Assembly: GCA_027492035.1 (NCBI GenBank) | Contig: JAOZFT010000004.1 | Span: 239,929-303,928, forward strand | Length of the DNA: 64,000 bases | From: Thermoproteota archaeon | Lineage (GTDB): Archaea; Korarchaeota; JAOZGF01; JAOZFZ01 | Direction: 5' to 3' | Shown here: in pieces, positions 52,129 through 60,966 of the stretch | Numbering within the stretch: the first letter of the stretch is position 1 | Layout of the letters: each line of letters begins with the position of its first letter | Notes under the pieces: model-generated | What the model was told of the DNA's origin: nothing | What the model saw: only the letters and a program-made list of their open reading frames with translations | Databases searched by the model: none | Program-made: the position numbers and the translations under genes

Positions 52129-54204
52129 ATGAAAAAAACAACGAAACAACAAAAAAACAAAGAAAAAAACCTGCCAAGTACTCAATTAACTACTTCAACA
52201 AAGATTCTGCTTAAAATAAAAAATATAACACTTACAGAAAAAACAAAGCAAGCAATAACTTACACGCTAGTAACCATGGCATTCATACTCTCAATTTACA
52301 TCCGTCTACAACCAGCCTTAAGATTCGGGCCATATTTAACAGGAGACGACCCAGTTCTACACTATAGGCTAACAAAATACGTAGTAGAAACAGGAAAACT
52401 GCCAGAAATAGATCCATTAGCCTGGTATCCATGGGGACAACACGTAACGCAGGCATTCCCTATCTTACATTACTACCTAGGAGCATACCTCTATAAACTA
52501 ACTCACCTAATACTTCCAAACCTGGACCTCTATACGTTCACGGTATACGAACCAGCCTACTTCAGCTCGCTAGCAATACCCCTAACCTACCTGATAACAA
52601 AAAAAATATGGAACAGAACAGCAGCAATATTCTCAACATATTTCGCAGCTCTAAACGGAGGATACTTAACAAGGACAATAGCAGGATTCTACAGACATGA
52701 ACAATTCGCAATTCCCTTCATACTACTCTCACTCTACTTTACAATAACAGCCACCCAAACAAAAACACTCAAAAAAACAATCTTATACTCCCTCCTATCA
52801 GCCTTAGCAATCTTCACTTCAGCGGGATTATGGAAGGGGTACAGGTACCTACCAACAATATATGCATTAACAACCTACCTCCTAATTCTACTGGAAAAAG
52901 CAAATCAAAAAAACTTAATAGCATTAACCCTCCCAACCATAGGAGAACTTATAGCAATCCCTATTTATCCAGAACTAACAGCTCACAAACTCCAAATAGA
53001 CCATTACTTGGTAATCTCAGCCTTTTTTGCGGCAGCTGCAACACCACATTTCCAGAAACAAAAAACACGCCTTAAAAAATCCTTGCCGCCAATAATATTA
53101 GGAGCAATAATTGTAGCAGCCACCTACACATTGCTACACCCAACACTAGAAGGGAGACTGCAACTAATGCTAACCCCGATAAGACAGCCAAAACTAGGAG
53201 ACGTAAGATACACAGTAGCAGAACACGCCTCAGGAACATACTTCTTAAACTACATAAACTTCGGAGTAATTTACATGGTAGCAAGTATAGCCCTGCTCTT
53301 ATGGAGAAGAAGAAACGTAAACGACTACTTAATACCCTTAACAGTGATAATTTCACTTTATTTCAGCATAAGCCTAGTAAGAGTAGCGCCGCTCTACGCT
53401 GCATTCCTAGCACCAATCACCGGAATACCACTGGCATACGTAATAAACAAACTAAAACAAAAATGGGACACTATGTGGTATATCTACCGCCAAACAACCA
53501 AGAAAAAGAAAGCGAAAAAAAGGAAGATAAAACCAAACACAAAACTGATAACCCCAACACTCCTGCTAACCTCATTAATAATACTGACACTACCCTACAC
53601 AGGCTACCAAGGCTACATAATGGCGCATTCCTACCCACTAGGGTTAGCAACCTACAAAGGAAACCAAAGCGAATGGTTCCAAGCATTAGCCTGGATAAAA
53701 AGCAACACAACGCCAACAGACATAATAGGTTCATGGTGGGACTATGGTTATTGGTTTGAGACTTATTGTAACCGTTCAACTTTAGCTGATGGTGCTACAA
53801 CTAACAGTAGTCAAATTAAGTTGTTAGCTAGGGCTTTCATGTCTGATGAGGCTTCTGCTTGGCGTTTCTTTAAAAGGTTCAATGTAAGTTACGTGGTCGT
53901 GGATGCTTTCCAGGAAATGGGTATCGGCTCCAAGCATCCCTTCTATGGTTTTGGTACGGGATCTAACTATAAATGGACGGCTATGGCTGCAATTTTTGGT
54001 GTTTCAGCTAAAGATTACGTTAAATTTCAACAGACGCAGCAAACCGGTTATTTGTTCCTTCCCACAAGTTTGGCCCTGAATACTACCATTTTTAAGCTTT
54101 GTAGTTACCCTGAGTTTGGGAAGCAGTTAGGTATTGAGTTACAGTATTTTGAACTCGTTTATAAGTCTGAACCTTATCCCGTGTATGTTTACAGGGTTAA
54201 ATAG
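52129..54204 (+). CDS. aglB: Oligosaccharyltransferase AglB (STT3)
   Basis: This 691-residue protein has about twelve or more membrane helices. The first acidic loop motif is GDDPVLHYRLTKYV, and GFYRHEQF lies in a later loop. The signature WWDYGYW is at residues 536-542, followed by the short globular C-terminal domain. AglB moves the glycan from dolichyl carriers to Asn-x-Ser/Thr sites outside the membrane. The first 538 codons favour A or C in third position; from the WWDYGYW motif on, codons favour T or G. The protein itself is continuous and full length. Confidence 0.95.
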   Translation: MKKTTKQQKNKEKNLPSTQLTTSTKILLKIKNITLTEKTKQAITYTLVTMAFILSIYIRLQPALRFGPYLTGDDPVLHYRLTKYVVETGKLPEIDPLAWYPWGQHVTQAFPILHYYLGAYLYKLTHLILPNLDLYTFTVYEPAYFSSLAIPLTYLITKKIWNRTAAIFSTYFAALNGGYLTRTIAGFYRHEQFAIPFILLSLYFTITATQTKTLKKTILYSLLSALAIFTSAGLWKGYRYLPTIYALTTYLLILLEKANQKNLIALTLPTIGELIAIPIYPELTAHKLQIDHYLVISAFFAAAATPHFQKQKTRLKKSLPPIILGAIIVAATYTLLHPTLEGRLQLMLTPIRQPKLGDVRYTVAEHASGTYFLNYINFGVIYMVASIALLLWRRRNVNDYLIPLTVIISLYFSISLVRVAPLYAAFLAPITGIPLAYVINKLKQKWDTMWYIYRQTTKKKKAKKRKIKPNTKLITPTLLLTSLIILTLPYTGYQGYIMAHSYPLGLATYKGNQSEWFQALAWIKSNTTPTDIIGSWWDYGYWFETYCNRSTLADGATTNSSQIKLLARAFMSDEASAWRFFKRFNVSYVVVDAFQEMGIGSKHPFYGFGTGSNYKWTAMAAIFGVSAKDYVKFQQTQQTGYLFLPTSLALNTTIFKLCSYPEFGKQLGIELQYFELVYKSEPYPVYVYRVK

Positions 54205-54511
54205 TTCTTTCCTTATCCTGGGAATTTCTGGATTCCCAGTAGTTTTGTAGCTTTTATTGAATATTTTCTGGTATCCTCTTTCCTTTAGCTTTCTCTTTCG
54301 TGTCGATGTCATCCATTTTATTGCTGGGTTTTCTTTTAATTTTTTGGGTTGAATTCTTTTATTCTAGTAGATGCATGATACTGGAGAATCTTTCTATTTA
54401 TTGCTTTTTTGAGTGTTTTCCTCCTCTTGAGTTGTTTGCTTATTTTCCTTTTTTAGCTGTTTTTCCGTTCCTTTTTCTGTGTTCTTCCAGTTTAGGTAAA
54501 GAAAAGAAGTT
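54205..54511. other. T-rich intergenic stretch after aglB
   Basis: No supported gene. The plus strand is strongly T-rich and could hold the aglB transcript end. Short frames seen here lack ribosome binding sites and familiar protein sequence. Confidence 0.4.
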
Positions 54512-54736
54512 TTGCCAGGTTACATGGACTCCTCAAGCTTATTCCTTTTAAAGAAACTTGTTGCAGGGTCAACAATTAAGAAAGCTGTTGAGGAAGCAAT
54601 TAAAGAGGTTGGTGTGGACCCTTTTTCAGAATTCAAACCCATTACTATCCTCTGTGGAGAGAAGGCCGGAAACTATCCTAAACCCTCTTTAACCCCTTTT
54701 TTAAACCTTCAACTAAATCCTGTAATGCTTTTTTAG
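54512..54736 (+). CDS. Possible small protein or fragment, overlapping the tpiA 3-prime end
   Basis: The frame reads MPGYMDSSSLFLLKKLVAGS, then KKAVEEAIKEVGVDPFSEF and further, coding-like for about 55 residues. It then enters the antisense of tpiA by 59 bases. I do not recognise it. There is no clear ribosome binding site. It may be a remnant whose true end was lost. Confidence 0.3.
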   Translation: MPGYMDSSSLFLLKKLVAGSTIKKAVEEAIKEVGVDPFSEFKPITILCGEKAGNYPKPSLTPFLNLQLNPVMLF

Positions 54737-55373
54737 GGTTTTTTGCTTTTACAACTCCTGAAGAAATAAGTACTCCCTCTGCACCTAACTTAATTGCTTC
54801 CTCCACATCCTCTTGGCTTTTTATCCCTGCCCCGCACACTACATGAATTAACCTATTTACATTTTTAATTATTTTCACTGATTTTTTGAGAGTAGCTGGT
54901 TTACTTTTTGAAACAGAAGATGGCCCGCTTATTAACTCAGGCGGTTCATAAGCTATTATGTCTGGTTTGAAAGCTGTTAAGCTTAAACATTCCTCGAGAG
55001 TGCCTGCACATACACAGCTTAAAAGCTCCTCTTTCCTACATTCTGAAATCAAAAACCTAATCTCTTTTAGATTGAGTGGATGTTCGGAATGATTAATTAT
55101 TGTCCCTATTGCTCCTGCCTTTTTTGCAGCTAAAACCGTGAAGAAACCTGTGTTTCTACCTGGCTTTACCGGGTCTATATGTTGAGCTAAAACAGGCAGG
55201 TTGACATTTTTTTTTACTCTGTAAATGTCTGATGATTGAACAGCAGCTAATATCTCTACATTCTCGCTTTCACGTACATTTTTAATTATTTCTGCAAGTT
55301 CAATAGCTTTTTCCCCTGTGGCTTCTGGATATGTTTTAAAGTTTATGATAATGACTGGAAAACTGATTTCCAA
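54678..55373 (-). CDS. tpiA: Triosephosphate isomerase
   Basis: This 231-residue archaeal-length TIM barrel has VIIINFKTYPEATGEKA (Asn and Lys), LAQHIDPVKPGRNTGF (His), catalytic glutamate in IAYEPPELISG, and the phosphate loop VVCGAGIKSQEDVEEAIKLGAEGVLISSGVVKAKNP. It interconverts dihydroxyacetone phosphate and glyceraldehyde 3-phosphate. Confidence 0.96.
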   Translation of the reverse strand: MEISFPVIIINFKTYPEATGEKAIELAEIIKNVRESENVEILAAVQSSDIYRVKKNVNLPVLAQHIDPVKPGRNTGFFTVLAAKKAGAIGTIINHSEHPLNLKEIRFLISECRKEELLSCVCAGTLEECLSLTAFKPDIIAYEPPELISGPSSVSKSKPATLKKSVKIIKNVNRLIHVVCGAGIKSQEDVEEAIKLGAEGVLISSGVVKAKNPKKALQDLVEGLKKGLKRV

Positions 55374-55414
55374 TTTTTCTCCTCCAAATTTTTTGTCTTT
55401 TCAGTTGTGTAGGT

Positions 55415-56434
55415 TTAAGTTGTTACATCCTCTTTTAAAATAACAATGTTTGTTCTTCCATATCCCCTCTTCTCAAGTATGCCCTTCTCCTCCAGTTTAG
55501 AAATTATTTTTGAAACAGTTGCTTTTGAAAGACCCATTTTTAATGGAAGTTCTTTTTGCTCTATCTTTCCACCCTCCTCCTTTATTATTTCAATCAACTT
55601 TTTCTCGTCTTGTGTCAACAAAGTTGTCTTTATTATTTCCCTCCTTCTTCTGAAAAACAGTATAGCTATAACCCCTATTGTCAAGGAGGAGGTAATTATT
55701 AAGATTTGTGTAAGATAAAGTGGTTGAGGGCTTGGGGAGGGAGTGGCGCTATTTAGTTGCTGGCTTAAGTTATAGGTTATCATTATAAGAGGGGACTCCC
55801 TAGTTAGGTTTACAAATTTCCAGCTGAACCTTTTCCTTAAACCTATGGATGTATTGATTACAGGTTTCGGGTTTATGACAGGTAATGGGGGAATAGGTAA
55901 AAGGTCTGCTTTCTCAGGTAAAAGCGCGGTTACGTCAACTTCCCCTATTCTGACGTATTTCAAAGCTTTAAAAATAAAAGTGAAAAACTTATGGTTTTCA
56001 TTATTGACTTCATGCCTTATGTATGTTCTGCCTTCTGTTTTTTCAGGTGAAGAAAATGTTACAGTTAATAGGGATGTTTCCCCTTTCTTTAATGTTTTGT
56101 TTAAATCTAGTTTAAGAAATGTTTCGTTAATATTCAAGTTTGGGTTAAACACCTCAACCACTGAAACTTTGGCAGCATCTGAAAAAATATTTCTGGGAGA
56201 AATTGCGTAAATGAACAGCGTTGGATTGGTTAAATTATCGGTTTCTGCCCTTATTTTGATTTTCATTTCGAAATTCACATTATTTCTTCCTAAGTCAATA
56301 AATACTTCAGCTTTTTCGATGCTGTACATTGCTTCATTATTAGGTGGGGCATGTAATGGTTGAAACAGATCCGGAAGTAAAATAAGTAAAACCGTGGAAA
56401 GTAAAATTGTTTCTGCTGCTTTATGATGTTTCAT
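55415..56434 (-). CDS. Membrane-anchored winged-helix regulator with extracytoplasmic sensor
   Basis: The 339 residues show, in order: a signal-anchor helix (about 8-28); a beta-rich extracytoplasmic domain (about 35-235) with several N-x-S/T sites; a membrane helix (LTQILIITSSLTIGVIAILFF); an RRRR stop-transfer; and a cytoplasmic MarR/TrmB-like winged helix (DEKKLIEIIKEEGGKIEQKELPLKMGLSKATVSKIISKLEEKG). It should couple an outside signal directly to DNA binding. Ligand and targets are unknown. Confidence 0.8.
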   Translation of the reverse strand: MKHHKAAETILLSTVLLILLPDLFQPLHAPPNNEAMYSIEKAEVFIDLGRNNVNFEMKIKIRAETDNLTNPTLFIYAISPRNIFSDAAKVSVVEVFNPNLNINETFLKLDLNKTLKKGETSLLTVTFSSPEKTEGRTYIRHEVNNENHKFFTFIFKALKYVRIGEVDVTALLPEKADLLPIPPLPVINPKPVINTSIGLRKRFSWKFVNLTRESPLIMITYNLSQQLNSATPSPSPQPLYLTQILIITSSLTIGVIAILFFRRRREIIKTTLLTQDEKKLIEIIKEEGGKIEQKELPLKMGLSKATVSKIISKLEEKGILEKRGYGRTNIVILKEDVTT

Positions 56435-56495
56435 CCTTTTTTCTTCACCTTTTCAGGGAAGTTAATTTTCTATTTAATTTCTTTTTAAAGGAACT

Positions 56496-57068
56496 TTAAA
56501 GGAATAAGCCTTCCTCCATAAGTTTCCTTCTAACTTCGTAAATGGCTTTATATATTTCTTCCAATTTCTTTGTGCCTGTGCATACAAGTTTACCCGTTCG
56601 GAAAAGCAAAAACGTGGCTTTAGGTTTTTTTTGTCTATAAATTAAACCTGGGAATTGTTCAGGCTCATAATTCGCCCCTTCTAGCTTTAAAATAGCTTTT
56701 TCTAAATGTATCTGTCTTTTAATGTCTGCTGAAGCCACTATGTTTTCGACTTTAAGTTTTGGCGGGCTTTTAAGTTTTATCCCTATTTTTCCAAGTTTCT
56801 TAATTATCCTTTCTAAGGCGTAATTTGCATCTCTTTCAGATTGAGTGCCTGTGCATACAAGTTTACCTGTTCCAAAAATTAAGAATGCTGCTTTAGGCTT
56901 CTTTAATTTATAAATTAAGCCTGGGAACTTTGAAGGGTTATAGTCAGCCCCCTCAGCTTTTAATTTTTTTGCGATATATTTTAAATCGAGTTCTGTACCT
57001 AAGTCAATTGAACTTACGGTGTTTTGAACTTTCACTTCAATTTCTTCAACAGCCAAATGAATCGCCAC
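56496..57068 (-). CDS. tbp: TATA-box binding protein
   Basis: This 190-residue saddle has two direct repeats: NTVSSIDLGTELDLKYIAKK with FPGLIYKLKKPKAAFLIFGTGKLVCTG, then NIVASADIKRQIHLEKA with FPGLIYRQKKPKATFLLFRTGKLVCTG. Four phenylalanines that intercalate into DNA are present. It recruits TFB to promoters. Confidence 0.98.
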   Translation of the reverse strand: MAIHLAVEEIEVKVQNTVSSIDLGTELDLKYIAKKLKAEGADYNPSKFPGLIYKLKKPKAAFLIFGTGKLVCTGTQSERDANYALERIIKKLGKIGIKLKSPPKLKVENIVASADIKRQIHLEKAILKLEGANYEPEQFPGLIYRQKKPKATFLLFRTGKLVCTGTKKLEEIYKAIYEVRRKLMEEGLFL

Positions 57069-57144
57069 ATCTTATTCTTGTTCCTCCCTCAAAAAAATGC
57101 AGGGATTTTGATAGGTGTTTAAAGTTTATTTCTTTTAGCTCTTT

Positions 57145-57936
57145 TTAAATTTCACTGCAGTTTCTGAAGTATGAGCTGAAACTGCTGTAAAACAGATCTT
57201 CCTCTCTGCTGATTTTCATTTCCTCACTGAATGTTCCTTCACAAAATTCTACAGGAGCTTCTCTAACTAGAACGAAAGGGGTTAGTTCGTTTCTCTCTTT
57301 CAAATAAAGTTCAGCTATACAGGCTAAATTGTCAGCCACAGCTCTCCTTGTAAATTTCATTTTCTTCCCATACAAATCCTCCTTCCCTCTTTCATCTATA
57401 ACTGGTTTAAAACCTGAAACGGCAAGTGCAACGCCTATGTTTCCTTTTCTTAAAGGCTGGGTTTTACTGTCAACTATCAAAATCCCTACCTTTTTTCTTC
57501 CTGTCCTCCTCAAAATTTCTTCTCTGAAGTTTTTAGCCACCATCCAGGGCTTTCTTGGATGTAGCACAGCATATCCTTTAGGAACGTTAGAAAGATCAAT
57601 CCCAGCATTCGCAATTAAAATTCCATCCTTTAAAGTATAAACCACGCCTTTGATTCCTCCAATTATTTCATCAGCTTCCCTTAAAATCAATTCAGCCAAT
57701 GCAGCAGGTATATTGTACTTTTTGGCTAGTCTTTCCCCCTCAACACTTGGTTTAACACTGAATAAACTCTTTATTCTTCCTTGGGAGACAGACACCACTT
57801 TACTTGTCACCACAATTATATCTCTGTTTCTAATTTCTAAATTGTTTAAATGTAAAGTTTTGAAAAAGAAGGTGTAAAGGTTTTCTCTGAAATTCATCAC
57901 ATTGCTTTTCAAACCGTAAACTTCCACAATGCGCAC
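57145..57936 (-). CDS. cofE: Coenzyme F420-0:L-glutamate ligase
   Basis: This 263-residue protein contains DIIVVTSKVVSVSQGRI, ILIANAGIDLSNVPKGYAVL, ILIVDSKTQPLRKGNIGVALAVSGFKP and FTRRAVADNLACIAELY, the CofE blocks. It adds glutamates to F420-0 using GTP. No other F420 synthesis gene is in the window. Confidence 0.88.
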   Translation of the reverse strand: MRIVEVYGLKSNVMNFRENLYTFFFKTLHLNNLEIRNRDIIVVTSKVVSVSQGRIKSLFSVKPSVEGERLAKKYNIPAALAELILREADEIIGGIKGVVYTLKDGILIANAGIDLSNVPKGYAVLHPRKPWMVAKNFREEILRRTGRKKVGILIVDSKTQPLRKGNIGVALAVSGFKPVIDERGKEDLYGKKMKFTRRAVADNLACIAELYLKERNELTPFVLVREAPVEFCEGTFSEEMKISREEDLFYSSFSSYFRNCSEI

Positions 57937-57965
57937 CCCGCGTGGATGCTTTAAACCTTTAGAAC

Positions 57966-58103
57966 TTACTTCTTCCTCTTCTTATTCTCTCCATTACTTG
58001 CTTCTTCTCTTTTTAAGGCGTTTATTATTTGATAAGCCGATAAAACTACAGCTATTGCTGCCACCACCGCTTCCTGAAGTTGATAAAAACTGTATATGTT
58101 CAT
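57966..58103 (-). CDS. Small single-span membrane protein, 45 aa
   Basis: A GGAGGGAGTGA ribosome binding site is followed after a few bases by ATG. The frame has one membrane helix (AVVAAIAVVLSAYQII) and a charged tail rich in Glu and Lys (GENKKRKK). The strong start signal supports it as real. The start lies 360 bases from the ribosomal operon, divergent to it, and cofE follows. No family recognised. Confidence 0.5.
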   Translation of the reverse strand: MNIYSFYQLQEAVVAAIAVVLSAYQIINALKREEASNGENKKRKK

Positions 58104-58462
58104 TCTTTCACTCCCTCCTCTTTTTTTATGAAAAAGGCATCTTTAAGGAGGAACCCTTTTTTAAATTTTCAAAAAAGGAAAAATTTTTTAAACCCTTTAA
58201 AAATAGGGAAGTTTTTGAAAACTTCAAGTTACCTCTCCTTCCTCACTCGAAAATTTAAACATAAAATTTATTAACCTTGCAAAAGGGGAGTTTTAAGGGT
58301 CATCAACTTTTTGTAACACCGTATAAACCATATGGTTTTTCAGTTTTCAAAGGGAAACTGGAGCCTTTTCCATTTAACAATTGAGGGAAAATGGTTTGTT
58401 TAAATATTTCAAGGAGCATTTCCGAAACCAAGAAATTAAGTGGAAAAATTTAAGTGAAGAAA
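58104..58462. other. Upstream region of the ribosomal protein operon
   Basis: This region has no gene. It is A/T-rich with several short inverted repeats. A TTTAAATAT box at 58399-58407 could drive the ribosomal operon, with initiation near 58432. Confidence 0.35.
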
Positions 58463-58936
58463 ATGCCTAAAATAAAGTACTCACTGACTCAAGTAAATGA
58501 TGAAGCCACTGCAAAATCAATGGGAAAAGATTTGGACTTGTCTTTGAAAAAAACCCGTGAACTTTGCAAATTAATTAAGGGAATGCATATTGATAAAGCA
58601 AAGAAGACTTTGCGGAACATAATTGAGAAAAGGCAAGCTGTCCCTTTTAAACGTTTCAGATCTGGTGCAGGACATAAGAAAAACCTGCAAAAATGGGATT
58701 CAGGCAGGTACCCTGCCAAGTCAGCTAAAGAAGTGCTTAAAGTAATTGAGAATGCAGAAGCTAATGCTGAGGACAAGGGATTAGAGCTTGAAAAATTATG
58801 GGTGAAACATGTGCTTGTTAAAGAAGGCCCAAAACTGGAAAGAGTTTTTTACCGGGCAATGGGGAGGTCAACCCCGAAAATCCGGAGACTTGTTCATTTA
58901 GAAGTCATCCTTGAAGAACGTGAAGGGAGGGAATAA
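58463..58936 (+). CDS. rpl22: 50S ribosomal protein L22 (uL22)
   Basis: This protein of about 157 residues begins MPKIKYSLTQ and contains the archaeal L22 blocks DLDLSLKKTRELCKLIKGMHIDKA, PFKRFRSGAGHKKNLQKWDSGRYPAKSA and the tip loop GRSTPKIRRLVHLEVILEE. ATG 58463 is preferred over GTG 58454, which would supply the ribosome binding site. The usual upstream genes (L2, S19) are absent, so the cluster is split here. Confidence 0.95.
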   Translation: MPKIKYSLTQVNDEATAKSMGKDLDLSLKKTRELCKLIKGMHIDKAKKTLRNIIEKRQAVPFKRFRSGAGHKKNLQKWDSGRYPAKSAKEVLKVIENAEANAEDKGLELEKLWVKHVLVKEGPKLERVFYRAMGRSTPKIRRLVHLEVILEEREGRE

Positions 58937-58938
58937 AG

Positions 58939-59685
58939 ATTCCAGAGAAGAAGTCCATACTGACAGATTTCATAAAGGATGGGTTAATTCATGCAGACTT
59001 AGATGAGTACTTGTCGAAAGAACTTAAAAGGTCGGGTTATCACAGTGTCAATTTAATAAAAACCCCCTTGGGTACAAGAATACATATTAAAGCTGAGAGA
59101 CCTGCTTTAGTCATAGGTAGGCATGGTCAAACAATAAAATATTTGACAACTGTTTTCAGGGAGAAATTCATGCTGGAGAATCCGCAAATAGAGGTTATTC
59201 AACTGGATGAACCTTCCCTTTCAGCTAAAATAATGGCGAACAAAATAGCCAGTGCGATAGACAGGGGAATAAGGTATAGGTCAGCTGTAAATGTTGCGTT
59301 TAGGAGAATAATGGCTTCAGGTGCAGTAGGGGCTGAAATACTTATTTCAGGAAAATTAATCAGTAAAAGATCTAGAAGTGTAAGATTTAGAGAAGGTAAA
59401 ATGATAAAAAGTGGTTACCCTAAGGAAATTTTTGTGGATGTGGGGAAAGATTTTGCTTTGTTAAAAACAGGGATTGTAGGGGTTAAAGTTAAAATTTTGC
59501 AGCCTAACTACGTGGGAGCAGACGTTATTTCGATAAAGGAGGATATAGCAGAGAAATTGATGGAAGGAAGGAGGAAAGAAATAGCTGAAACGCAACAGAC
59601 CGAGTTAGTTACTGAAGCGGTTGCAGAACCTGAAAACAAGTCTGAAGAAGGAATTGAAGGAGAAAAAACAGGAGAAGAAAATTAA
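58939..59685 (+). CDS. rps3: 30S ribosomal protein S3 (uS3), apparent ATT start
   Basis: The conserved archaeal S3 N-terminus is present in frame upstream of the first ATG/GTG/TTG: IPEKKSILTDFIKDGLIHAD leads into the EYLSKELKRSGYHSVNLIKTPLGTRI block. It is bounded by a TGA at 58921. GGAGGGA stands seven bases before ATT at 58939, so ATT is the likely initiation codon. A TTG at 59011 would remove about 24 conserved residues. A KH domain (ERPALVIGRHGQTIKYL) follows, and an acidic tail ends the protein. Confidence 0.88.
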   Translation: MPEKKSILTDFIKDGLIHADLDEYLSKELKRSGYHSVNLIKTPLGTRIHIKAERPALVIGRHGQTIKYLTTVFREKFMLENPQIEVIQLDEPSLSAKIMANKIASAIDRGIRYRSAVNVAFRRIMASGAVGAEILISGKLISKRSRSVRFREGKMIKSGYPKEIFVDVGKDFALLKTGIVGVKVKILQPNYVGADVISIKEDIAEKLMEGRRKEIAETQQTELVTEAVAEPENKSEEGIEGEKTGEEN

Positions 59686-59710
59686 AGCTTGTTTTGGAAG
59701 AGGGAATTAA

Positions 59711-59902
59711 ATGAAACTAGCTGAAATTAAAAAACTATCCAAGGAGGAGCGTAAGAAGAAATTGAAACAGCTAAAAGAAGATCTTTGGAACCTTAGGATT
59801 CAACAAAAAGCTGCAGGTACTCTAGAGAATCCCTCCGCAATTAAGACTCTGAAAAGAGACATAGCAAGGTTACTAACTCTGTTGAGGGAAGAAGAAAGGT
59901 GA
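59711..59902 (+). CDS. rpl29: 50S ribosomal protein L29 (uL29)
   Basis: This 63-residue two-helix protein has MKLAEIKKLSKEERKKKLKQ, then the LRIQQKAAGTLENPSAIKTLKRDIARLLT signature. It lies near the exit tunnel of the large subunit. Its stop overlaps the next start. Confidence 0.95.
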   Translation: MKLAEIKKLSKEERKKKLKQLKEDLWNLRIQQKAAGTLENPSAIKTLKRDIARLLTLLREEER

Positions 59903-60186
59903 TAACCCAAAAAAACATTTACTACCATGAATTGATAGGTTTAGAGGTTGAAATAACAAATTCAACCAATCCTTCCTTAATAAAGAGAAAAGGGAAGGTA
60001 ATTTTTGAAACCAGGAACATGTTGTTTATAAGTGATTCCGCTAAACCATCAAAAGAAATTAAAATCCCGAAAGCTATTTGTTGCTTTAGGTTTAAGCTGC
60101 CTTCCGAAAAGGAGGTTGAAGTGAAGGGGGATCTTTTGGTTGGAAGACCTGAAAAAAGACTTAAATGTAAGAGAGTGAGGAAATGA
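59899..60186 (+). CDS. rnp1: Ribonuclease P protein component 1 (Rpp29/Pop4)
   Basis: This 95-residue Sm-like barrel has YYHELIGLEVEITNSTNPSL, KGKVIFETRNMLFI and the C-terminal GRPEKRLKCKRVRK. In archaea rnp1 sits inside the ribosomal operon next to S17, as here. It belongs to the RNase P complex that trims tRNA 5-prime ends. Start GTG. Confidence 0.93.
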   Translation: MITQKNIYYHELIGLEVEITNSTNPSLIKRKGKVIFETRNMLFISDSAKPSKEIKIPKAICCFRFKLPSEKEVEVKGDLLVGRPEKRLKCKRVRK

Positions 60187-60497
60187 GAAAAATTAAAGGT
60201 TTCACTCCGCCTAAAGAAGAATGTAAAGACAGAAATTGTCCTTGGCACGGTAATTTAGCGGTGAGGGGGAGAACCATCAAGGGAAGAATAGTTAAGTTTA
60301 AGGCTGACAAGACAGCCGTTCTTTTAATTGAAAGAATCCGCTACGTTAAAAAATATTTAAGGTATGAAAAAAGGGAAACCAAGGTTTCAGTCCATGTTCC
60401 TCCATGCATCCCCTTAAAAGAGGGGGATAATGTAGTTGTTGCAGAGTGTCGGCCAATCAGTAAAACAAAAAGTTTTGTTGTGTTGCAGAAAATTTAA
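60183..60497 (+). CDS. rps17: 30S ribosomal protein S17 (uS17)
   Basis: This 104-residue OB-fold protein has DRNCPWHGNLAVRGRTIKGRIV, KYLRYEKRETKVSVHVPPC and EGDNVVVAECRPISKTKSFVVLQ, typical of archaeal S17. It overlaps rnp1 by four bases. Confidence 0.96.
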   Translation: MRKIKGFTPPKEECKDRNCPWHGNLAVRGRTIKGRIVKFKADKTAVLLIERIRYVKKYLRYEKRETKVSVHVPPCIPLKEGDNVVVAECRPISKTKSFVVLQKI

Positions 60498-60523
60498 AAA
60501 ATCTCGGTAAAGGAGGAAGAGAA

Positions 60524-60952
60524 ATGCCTAGACTAGGGATTAAAAGGAAAAAAGGGGTAGCTTTTAAACCCAAACTAACTAGAGGATTACCTGTAGGGAG
60601 TAAGATAACCTGTGCTGACAATTCAGGGGCTAAAATCCTTCAAATAATTGGAGTTATAGGTTACAAAGGGAAACATAACAGGTACCCCTCCGCAAGTATA
60701 GGGGATATGGTGTCGGTTACTGTGAAACAGGGGGCCCTGAAATTAAGGAAACAAGTAATGAGGGCAATAATTATAAGGCAGAGGATGCCTTTTAAAAGGC
60801 CTAACGGTTTACATGTGACATTTGAAGATAATGCAGGAGTTCTTGTGGATAAGGAAGGTAAACCCTTAGCTTCAGAAATAAGGGGACCTATAGCAAGGGA
60901 AGCTGTTGAAAGATGGCCTGAATTATCTAAAATTTCCTCAATAGTGGTTTAG
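60524..60952 (+). CDS. rpl14: 50S ribosomal protein L14 (uL14)
   Basis: This 142-residue protein has GSKITCADNSGAKILQIIGV, RYPSASIGDMVSVTVKQG and VTFEDNAGVLVDKEGKPLASEIRGPIAREAVERWP, standard archaeal L14. It lies at the subunit interface. GGAGGAAG precedes the ATG. Confidence 0.97.
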   Translation: MPRLGIKRKKGVAFKPKLTRGLPVGSKITCADNSGAKILQIIGVIGYKGKHNRYPSASIGDMVSVTVKQGALKLRKQVMRAIIIRQRMPFKRPNGLHVTFEDNAGVLVDKEGKPLASEIRGPIAREAVERWPELSKISSIVV

Positions 60953-60966
60953 TGGTGAATAAAGTA

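Noticed and set aside
52830..53779. Several long open frames in other frames of aglB (both strands)
   Set aside because: They arise from the low-T composition, which removes stop codons; the AglB frame carries all the conserved motifs.
54300..54551. 83-codon frame rich in Phe and Leu
   Set aside because: It follows simply from the T-rich DNA; it has no ribosome binding site and no recognisable protein pattern.
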